Made by a program: the position numbers and the translations under genes. A stretch of DNA of 27,342 nucleotides from NCBI GenBank assembly GCA_001579985.1, contig LRSR01010021.1, positions 1 through 27,342 on the forward strand, written 5' to 3'. The DNA comes from Hypsibius dujardini (Eukaryota; Tardigrada; Eutardigrada; Parachela; Hypsibiidae). Under the pieces are notes generated by a model. That model was not told the DNA's origin, did not search any database, and was given only the letters and a program-made list of their open reading frames with translations. Shown here one piece after another: positions 9,901 to 15,969 of the stretch (its first letter is position 1; every line of letters begins with the position of its first letter).

Positions 9901-12480
9901 GCTGAACCAGTAGCAACCGTCGTAATATTGCACAAATGGAGCGTCGCAGTGAAATTCTGCAAAAAAGTACCTCACTCACTCAAGCTTTAGAAATATTTCA
10001 AATGCCAAATTTAAAAAAAGATCCGAAATGGACCTTTCTGTTGGCTTAATTGAGAAACGAATATTAAATTTTGCCGGTGTTGCCAGATGATTATTGGGGT
10101 TTTTCTAAGGCACAATTCAATCCGGAAAAGGTTGGCACTCACAAACAAACAAACAAACACAAACAAGGTTGGCAAACAAAGGTTGGTTTGTTTTTCGCAA
10201 CGAGTATTGCTAAAAACAAGTCTTAATTGTAATATGTGAGTGAATCGAAATTATTTAGGAACGATAGCACGCGCAAACCGCTTGGGAAACAAATTATTGC
10301 ATGCAACAATTTGCCGCTGCGCTTACCAGGTGGCGCTGATGCCCTGACCGTAGTCGTTGGTGGCGTTGTCCTCGTCGTTTTGACCGTACTGGGTGGCGGT
10401 TTGATGGCAGGACCTGCGCATTACAGAGGTCTATTCGTTATTCGTTTGTCCATTTGAAACTAAATCTTACGCCTCAAGGCTTGTTCTTTAAACTTCAATG
10501 ATTGAACTAATGAATTGATGATAAACTTTACGACATTCGTTATTCCTTTTGACTAGCTTGCCAAATGCGTTCAGTTTGAGGAATATGCTGACAATGTATA
10601 GACATTTCTAAGCGCTTCAACTGTCATTTTTGGAAAAAAATTAGAAACTTTACCAAGGCGATGTGGCAAGCAACTGTCATTCTAATAATTTATATGAAAG
10701 GTCTTGCTGACAAACGACACTGAATTCCACTTTCACTGAGTGGTTTAGCAGAGGAAAATGTCTTACAGATATTTGCATACGTGGTGGTTCCAGGAAATTT
10801 GCCCAGTCGATAAGTTTTTTTGTTCTTTCCGCATGTGATGGATCGAGTGGCAAGAGGAATCTCGTTTGTCCTGAGCCAATGGGCCAATGGGGCTAACTGA
10901 CAACAGCCACAGGCAGAAGCTGAAGAGCAAAATGAAGTGTGGCTACTTTCAAGCTCTAGCAAAACTGATGGGCCAACGTTTATGCTGTCCAAGATACATT
11001 GTGGGATGGACGTGAAGGAGTTATTTCGCAGAAAAAAGTCGGACGCTTGAGCCAGGGTGAAGGTCGTTGCGCACTTCACATTGGCTGCCGTCAGAGACAA
11101 ATCCTCCATGCGAATGCTCTGAAATGAATCCATCACTCGAATGAAATTTGGAAGAGTATGCCGTTTTATTGGATTGACCTCGTTCTGGACTCAGATATTA
11201 CTTCCTCGCCATGGAGTCTGTCTCATGGGACGTTTTGTACAAGTTATTCTGACCTCACAAGGGATCAATTACCAGTGCAACACTCAGATTTTATTGAAAC
11301 CGGTCTCAGACATTCGGTTCCCAGATATTCTGATATTAGATTTGTATCCGGGTGGTCAAAACGAACAAAATATATCTCTGTCTCCAGAGATTAAGGCTTA
11401 GTTACTGTCCAGGTGGACATCTTGTCTCAGTCTTTCTGTCCCATATGTTCTGACCTCCGACTTTCTCTGCAGGCAGACATTTTGTCCCAGTCATTAGGTC
11501 CCCAGGCAATCCGGGTTGAAATTTGTGATCCATTCAGGTATCCCCTTCATTTAAACATTTGTTTCCAGACCACGTTGGCCCTCCGTTTTGGTTGGCAGAT
11601 ATGCCATTGCAAGGCAGAATAGAGGGCACACTGTCTGGACGCACTTAGTGCCCAGGATACAGTGTTTCAAAATTTTTTTTTGTCGGATGCACACCATGTC
11701 CAAATGACAGGACATAAGGTCTGAAAGATGTGATGTCTAAAGGACATGCCTTCGCTCACACGAAACTATGTTTGGGAACAGTGCGTCGGTACCCATTTAC
11801 CCATGGTTTAAATAGTGCATACTTACAATTAGACTGCTTGCAATCGGCTTGAGGAAAGCCCAATCTAGAGAGCTGACTCGTCCGTCTCTTATTTCAACAT
11901 GAGCCAGCACAGGAGATCCTGACTCCGATGTGAGGCTTTCAAAAATAGTGGCGCTAATCACCTCCACCTGCACTTGAACCAACCGCAGAGTTTTTAACCT
12001 TTCAAAGTCCTTGAAATCCCAGCTGACTAGCTTGAGCAGTTTCACATTCACCAGGCTGAGCGTTTCCAGATGTGCCTTGACATTGATGAAAAATCTGTCG
12101 ATAGGAAAACGCGGCCACGAGGCTTCCGTGTTGAAACGTTCCAGATGAACAGTCAAGAGGGTAGATCGTGACGGCAGGGGAGTAACAGGATCACTCCGCG
12201 CGGCTCCACCGATGACGTTCAGGCTACCAATCTCTGATTGTAGGAGAGACATGTCAAAGTTGTCGGGAATAAGGTAGGTGTTTCCCTCGGCCTCGCAGAG
12301 AGTCCTCACCGCCGGACGTCTCTCATACGTAAACGGAACATTGCGACACGACTGATGTGGTACGGAATTATCTGCAGAGGGCACTTCGCACCAGCTAGAA
12401 CCGCTCAACATCAACATGACGAGCAAACGTAAGCCCTGTCCAAGGTGCACTTGAGAGCGCCGCCACGATTGACACAACAT
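2703..12480 (-). CDS. Receptor 1: leucine-rich + 4x C-type lectin + transmembrane + tyrosine kinase
   Basis: Inferred 17-exon gene. Minus-strand exons: 12480-11827, 11118-10767, 10413-10327, 9956-9854, 9792-9734, 9632-9541, 9467-9323, 9229-9014, 8851-8708, 8596-8399, 7546-7155, 6456-5937, 4767-4372, 3996-3778, 3698-3301, 3239-3016, 2928-2703. They sum to 4,425 nt, exactly 1,475 codons with TGA. Every donor and acceptor phase matches, and every intron is GT-AG. Layout by residue: signal peptide; leucine-rich ectodomain and Cys cap (about 30-335); Pro/Thr stalk (336-364); CTLDs (about 365-497, 498-683, 684-814, 815-985); Thr-rich stalk; transmembrane helix (about 1040-1060) followed by [10 protein letters not shown]; kinase (about 1120-1450). 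It would be a cell-surface receptor signalling by tyrosine phosphorylation; the ligand is unknown. The alternative is two genes (leucine-rich gene at 12480-10327 and CTLD-RTK downstream), but no second signal peptide is seen before the first CTLD. The main uncertainty is exact splice choice, such as the donor at 9323 or 9308. Confidence 0.72.
4372..4767 (-). CDS. Receptor 1 exon 13: Thr-rich stalk, transmembrane helix, juxtamembrane
   Basis: Symmetric phase 1-1 exon (acceptor TCTCTAG, donor A|GTAAGT). It encodes a Thr/Ser-rich, probably O-glycosylated stalk, then the helix [20 protein letters not shown] and a stop-transfer cluster [10 protein letters not shown]. The juxtamembrane part ends [14 protein letters not shown], matching [14 protein letters not shown] at the same place in receptor 3. 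That match anchors the exon to the kinase gene. Confidence 0.82.
4768..5936. other. Intron 12 of receptor 1 (1.17 kb)
   Basis: No exon-like ORF with family features on either strand. A small hairpin CCCTCCT (5666-5672) / AGGAGGG (5683-5689) is visible. The intron separates the last CTLD exon from the transmembrane exon, which are phase-compatible (phase 1), so no further exon is needed here. Confidence 0.45.
5937..6456 (-). CDS. Receptor 1 exon 12: C-type lectin-like domain 4
   Basis: A single 520-nt exon, acceptor TTCCTAG (phase 0), donor CGACAG|GTAAAT (phase 1). The fold runs GCHRW...[33 protein letters not shown] (WIG motif), [36 protein letters not shown] lies at the EPN position but WND is replaced by WYLSSC, so calcium-dependent sugar binding is doubtful. 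A Pro/Ala linker follows. The donor joins in phase to the transmembrane exon 1.17 kb downstream. An internal ATG at 6342 is not the start, because the domain's opening cysteines lie upstream of it. Confidence 0.78.
6615..6759. mobile_element. MITE-like element, about 145 bp, TA target
   Basis: TACCGTATTCCCGTGGTCTC (from 6615) and its near-exact reverse complement (ending 6759) form terminal inverted repeats of about 25 bp with one mismatch and one indel. Each outer end is TA followed by CCGTATTCCC, which fits a TA target duplication as in Tc1/mariner-type elements. The interior has no coding capacity. It sits in intron 11 of receptor 1, about 160 bp upstream of the CTLD4 exon. Confidence 0.65.
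6997..7049. repeat. Hairpin with 18-bp arms in intron 11
   Basis: GGTCCAAGTTTGAGCCAC (6997-7014) is the near reverse complement (three mismatches) of GTAGCTCGAACTTAGACC (7032-7049), separated by 17 nt. CAGTGGCG, a hAT-like end motif, lies directly upstream at 6989-6996. It could be a remnant of a small foldback element. Confidence 0.45.
7155..7546 (-). CDS. Receptor 1 exon 11: C-type lectin-like domain 3
   Basis: A single exon between CTGCTAG (phase 1) and CAAAG|GTCGCG (phase 0). It starts [15 protein letters not shown], the typical CTLD opening C-x(3)-W...CY. It continues [33 protein letters not shown] and ends [12 protein letters not shown]. The PYPDHP stretch sits near the QPD/EPN loop but WND is missing. 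This is the most divergent of the four. The GTCGCG donor is non-consensus after position 2, so the 3' limit is less secure. Confidence 0.72.
7547..8398. repeat. Intron 10 of receptor 1: hAT-like end motif and palindrome
   Basis: Non-coding interval between CTLD2 and CTLD3. CAGTGGCG (7807-7814) and CAGGGGCGGATC (7883-7894) resemble terminal motifs of hAT-type MITEs. GGGGTCCAG (7877-7885) pairs with CTGGACCCC (7905-7913). Degenerate CGGTTCA/GTTCAAC copies recur from 7690 to 8110. No intact element with clear boundaries can be drawn. Confidence 0.35.
8399..9229 (-). CDS. Receptor 1 exons 8-10: C-type lectin-like domain 2
   Basis: Three exons, 9229-9014, 8851-8708 and 8596-8399, all joined in phase 1. 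The domain runs from YCDTDW..SGFCYK through [29 protein letters not shown] and WYWHYRD to [34 protein letters not shown]. The closing [10 protein letters not shown] is diagnostic of CTLDs. GTPKPE and WEN lie where EPN and WND sit in sugar-binding CTLDs, so residual calcium or sugar binding is conceivable here. The donor after the short Thr/Pro linker is AAAG|GTGAGC. The start at 9229 (TAATAG|AT) is less certain than the rest. Confidence 0.8.
9323..9956 (-). CDS. Receptor 1 exons 4-7: C-type lectin-like domain 1
   Basis: Four exons with matching phases (1-2, 2-1, 1-0, 0-1). The domain opens [15 protein letters not shown], then WEMANNYCR, a LVIIRND strand and the AWIGY signature (WIG motif). 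It closes with YCFAISS...[17 protein letters not shown]. Six cysteines fit a long-form CTLD with the usual disulfides. The EPN/QPD and WND calcium-sugar motifs are absent, so binding to protein or other ligands is likelier than calcium-dependent sugar binding. The final donor could be 9323 (G|GTGATC) or 9308 (T|GTACGT); both are phase 1. Confidence 0.75.
9956..10326. other. Intron 3 of receptor 1 with (CAAA)n tract
   Basis: Non-coding by the inferred splicing. A CAAA/CAAAC microsatellite lies at about 10138-10165, followed by a duplicated GGTTGGCA..AAAC / GGTTGG segment. I see no start codon plus signal peptide here on the minus strand that would give the downstream CTLD exons their own gene start. 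Confidence 0.45.
10327..10413 (-). CDS. Receptor 1 exon 3: Pro/Thr-rich stalk
   Basis: An 87-nt symmetric phase 1-1 exon between TGCGCAG and GTAAGC. It encodes a Pro/Thr/Lys/Ala linker ([20 protein letters not shown]). The acceptor context AG|GTCC is identical to the stalk exon of receptor 2, and joining to exon 2 restores TGT (Cys). It is too short to appear as an ordinary ORF. Confidence 0.65.
10767..12480 (-). CDS. Receptor 1 exons 1-2: signal peptide, leucine-rich ectodomain, Cys-rich cap
   Basis: Exon 1 (12480-11827, 218 codons) starts at ATG with a hydrophobic leader (core [11 protein letters not shown]). It continues into irregular leucine-rich repeats such as [19 protein letters not shown] and [19 protein letters not shown]. 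The donor is ATT|GTAAGT, phase 0. Exon 2 (11118-10767) opens after TTTCAG, carries a final repeat ([18 protein letters not shown]) and then a cysteine cap with CGCC, WL and RSITCGK, like an LRR C-terminal cap. Its donor T|GTAAGA splits a Cys codon that exon 3 restores. The same two-exon layout occurs in receptor 2. Intron 1 (11826-11119) holds degenerate repeats. Confidence 0.75.
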
Positions 12481-13582
12481 TGTGGTTAGCAGAAGTCAGT
12501 GAAGGGGTAAGCTCTCAGGCAAGACAATGGTAAAGACCTCGCAGTACGGCGGCGCAAATCTTTCAGGCGGGTGACGAACTTTCTGGAACAACGTTCAAAA
12601 TCAAAGGATAAGGACCTTGTAAATGACGAAGAAAACGAAAGGAAAGACCATTAGGTGAGAATTACTTTGTAAACAATCGCAGTAGTTGAAAGGACAACAG
12701 CACACTTACATTAAAAAGCTCCTAACTTACAAACTGGACTGGCAAGCGCTGTAATGACTTCACTAGTACTTAACCATTACCAATATTAGGAGGCCAAGTT
12801 AACAATGTCTCATTGTTCATGAATGAGAAGCCTATTTGAAGAAGTATGCAAACATTCTTCTCGCGGGAACTGACCACACCGCTGATTGAGTTGCGGCAGG
12901 ATGGATGCGATAGACACGAGAACCACAAAAATATAGCATATTGAAACAGTTTAATTAACTAGCGGGTTTGGTGGCTGTAGCATGGCTAGTGATTTGTTTG
13001 TATTCCGACCGGCACAGATATTGCCGCCGGTCACTTGGTCAATGATCCGACCACATGTCGGCCTCCCTTACCGTATCAAATCACAAATAGCCCCTTGTTT
13101 GACTTCGGTATATGTTTGGGGCGCATTTATGGGACTGATGGGCATGTACAGTATTTGCACTTCTCGGGCAATCTACGCTTCTTCTAACATGGGTAAATAG
13201 AGATGTAAAGCAACAACAAAACCCGGTCGCGCTGCATTTGAAATTACTCCGCTTTGAGCAATCTTGCAAGATAAGAAGACGAAGCAGGGTAAAATAACAT
13301 GACCTGACCCAGCTCAAGGAGCAAACATCAACAGGTTGATGTTGGTCACCAAAATGGACTCTGTGACGAATGACGACACACTCTCATGACTCATGGTGGT
13401 CATGATTGCACGCAACAATAGCATTTTCTGAAGATGACAAGGGTCTGGACAAGATCAAGCACTACATTTCCGAGAATGAAGACTTGGTTCTTGTCTAACG
13501 GTCTACGAGAAAATTAGGTACAGAGTATCCTAATGCTTTAGTTATTTGTTGAGAAAACCCTTTTTCGAACAATAGAGTCAAT
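12481..13582. other. Intergenic between receptors 2 and 1
   Basis: About 1.1 kb that holds the 5' region of receptor 1 and the 3' end of receptor 2. I see no TATA box at a convincing distance, no exon-like ORF, and no kinase remnant in any frame that could belong to receptor 2. Confidence 0.45.
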
Positions 13583-15310
13583 TCATCTGGAAATATGCAT
13601 TTCATCAAAGCGGAAAAAGATAAATAGCTCAGCAAAACCGAATACGAAAACAATGTGCTGGAAACTGTGTGTGTAGCCTGACGCGCCTGAGGTGCTCCTT
13701 TCAGCCGGTGTTTCCTCTTCCAGGGATGATGTGCTTTCGGCCGCAGAAGCGGTTGTTTCTTCGTCACTGTCTGGCACTACACTCACAAGAGTTGTTATCT
13801 CTCCGTCGCCCGCTGTAACATCGTTCGTGTTCGCAGAACTTGGGCTTGCCGATGTAGAAACGAAATACGTCGTCGTTATCAGAGTCGGAGATTGTGGTGA
13901 GTCGTTACTGGTCGTGTAATCGCCGTGTCCAGCGATCGTAGAGCTTTGCTCCAGTACAAACGATGGGTGTGAGGTATTCCCAGTCATGGCTGGTAACTCC
14001 ATGCTGGACATCTCTTGCGCTACGGACAGAGCAACAAACCCATCGTATGCAAAACCTCATTTTCGGGCATGTAATTTTGTTTAACATTTAAATGAGCACT
14101 AACGCGATTGTGAAGTACGGTCCACCGAAACGTCCGCCGAAGTCGTCACTTGCGGTAGTGACTGACTGGTTCGAACTGTGGTGCGCCTCGTAGTTGTAGG
14201 CTTCGGACCTGGAATTAGGGTCCTTTTACTGGAAATATAAGACCACCCCAATTGACAACCATTTATGAAACTATCTTACAGATTGCTGTGTAGACAAGCG
14301 TTCCCGGAAACGTACGAAATGTTGTGCGCTTTTTACCACATGTGATCGAACGTATAGCCAGAGGAAGGCCAGCATCCTTGAGCCAATAGGCAAGCATGCT
14401 TAAATCGCAGCAGCCGCATTTATTTGAGTTGAGGCAGAAGGCCACTTGCGAGGAGTGCAGCTCAATGGAGACCAGAGCGTCCTTGCTCAGACTGTCTAGA
14501 AAAAATTGTGGAAGCTGTCGGAGGCTATTGTTTTGTAGCGAGATTGTTGAGGTTTGTTCCAGCTGGAATGTTGGTCCTGAGGAGTACCAAATTGATGCTG
14601 TGAGACTCAGTTGGTCCATTTTCAGCGTCTGTAATGATTGGCGTCATCGCAGGACATTCAAATCAGAAGGTTTGATCATAAAAAAATACCTTGAGGCTTC
14701 GGGCAATTGGTTGCAAAACGCTCCAATCAAAAGACTTCATTACACCTCCACTGAATTCAAAATCAGATAGCACGGATAGTGACGCGTCCGGCACGAGTCT
14801 TTCAAAAACAGATTGTGCTAAGACGTCCACTTGAACGTATGATAGACGAAGATTTTCTAAGCTGACAAAGCCTTCGAAATCTTTGCTGGTCAGGTGGAGC
14901 AGTTTGACATTGCTAAAGTTGATTACAGTCAAGTGGGACTTGACGTGGGCGAAGAACTGATCTATGGGGAAGCGTGGATGACTAGAATTCAGGTTGAACC
15001 GTTCAAGTTGGACGGACCGAATAGTCGATTTTGCTGGTAAGGCAGTAAAGCCATCACTTCGCAGCAATCCATTCGTGATGTGAAGGTGGACAATGGCCGA
15101 GGACATTCGAGTGATGTTAAAGTTGTCAGGAATGATGAAGATGTCTCCCTCTTGTTTGCACTGGAGCGTGACAATTGGTCGCTCTTGATCACTGCTGATC
15201 ACGTTGTAGCAAGCGAGGTGTGGCGTATCTTCGACATCGTAAGTGGGCTGCTCTGCTGTTATGGCTGTCAACAGGATCATTAGGTTTGCCCAACGCATCC
15301 AGATCTGCAT
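13583..15310 (-). CDS. Receptor 2: kinase-less leucine-rich receptor paralogue
   Basis: Inferred exons 15310-14690, 14628-14280, 14208-14104 and 14019-13583 sum to 1,512 nt, exactly 504 codons. Exon 1 starts at ATG with signal peptide core LMILLTAITA and carries the same leucine-rich ectodomain as receptor 1 (HPRFPIDQFF, LTVINFSNVKLLHL, LENLRLSYVQVDVL). Exon 2 has the last repeat and the CGCC...RSITCGK cap and ends at a split Cys codon (T|GTAAGA). Exon 3 is a Thr/Arg/Pro stalk (acceptor AG|GTCC). Exon 4 is a Ser/Thr/Glu-rich mucin-like stretch with a short hydrophobic segment IVFVFGFAELFIFF and a polar end. No kinase exon follows before receptor 1. It may be membrane-bound, GPI-linked or shed, acting as decoy or co-receptor. 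The exon 3 donor is uncertain (14104 or about 14122), as is membrane anchoring. Confidence 0.68.
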
Positions 15311-15969
15311 ATTGATGTTTGGGGAGAGTGAGTGCTAGTCCTTTTGTTACGCTGAAGAGATCGCTTGCGGAATGGAGTGAGCAAAACTTAGGCTAATTTT
15401 AAGACCGACTTTTACTTTGCAATTTATCTGGTGGAACTACAATACATGAGCTTACAATTTGGACTACTGTTATAATTAAGTAAGCCTTATATATTTGAGT
15501 ACCATAATGCCCTAAGCGTTGAACAGTTTGTTCAGTCCAAACTGGTTTGTTGATTTTTTGAGGATTTGGGTTGAGTAGGCACATCTCAAATCTCATTTTG
15601 TTGATCTGGGTGGGACTCGAACGTCGTTTGACCCGGGGTAATTAGGTCATGTTTGTCTGTTTTACCTGTATTAGATTAGCTGGCCTCTTTATGCCTGTTC
15701 GTATGTTTTCCGAATGATATCATAGTCAGAAATTGGGGCTCGCAAACAGACAAGCTTTTTAGTATGATCAATACCCGCGTAATTAAGCGTTCCATCTTCC
15801 TGAGGTCAAATTATACTTAAAGAATGATGGGCAATTTCTTGGCCTGAATTTGCTACAAGCTAGATTGTAATTGTGAACTTTTAAATACCTGACACATCTT
15901 TTTGCTGTTTATATTCTGTGCAATTCAGTATGTGATGGTACTCACTCCATACAGAGTGACCAGAAAGGT
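15311..15969. promoter_or_regulatory. Head-to-head intergenic region of receptors 2 and 3
   Basis: The 659 bp between divergent start codons must hold both 5' UTRs and promoters. No canonical TATA box can be placed with confidence. The region is otherwise unremarkable; a sequence resembling a tRNA B box near 15605 does not fold as a tRNA. Confidence 0.4.

Noticed and set aside
13081-13317. 78-codon Cys/Leu-rich minus-strand ORF between receptors 2 and 1, considered as a missing kinase or tail exon
   Set aside because: No kinase motif in any frame, and composition typical of non-coding sequence.
15595-15680. tRNA-like B box on the minus strand (GTTCGAGTCCC)
   Set aside because: The T stem does not pair and no matching A box, acceptor stem or anticodon arm can be drawn.
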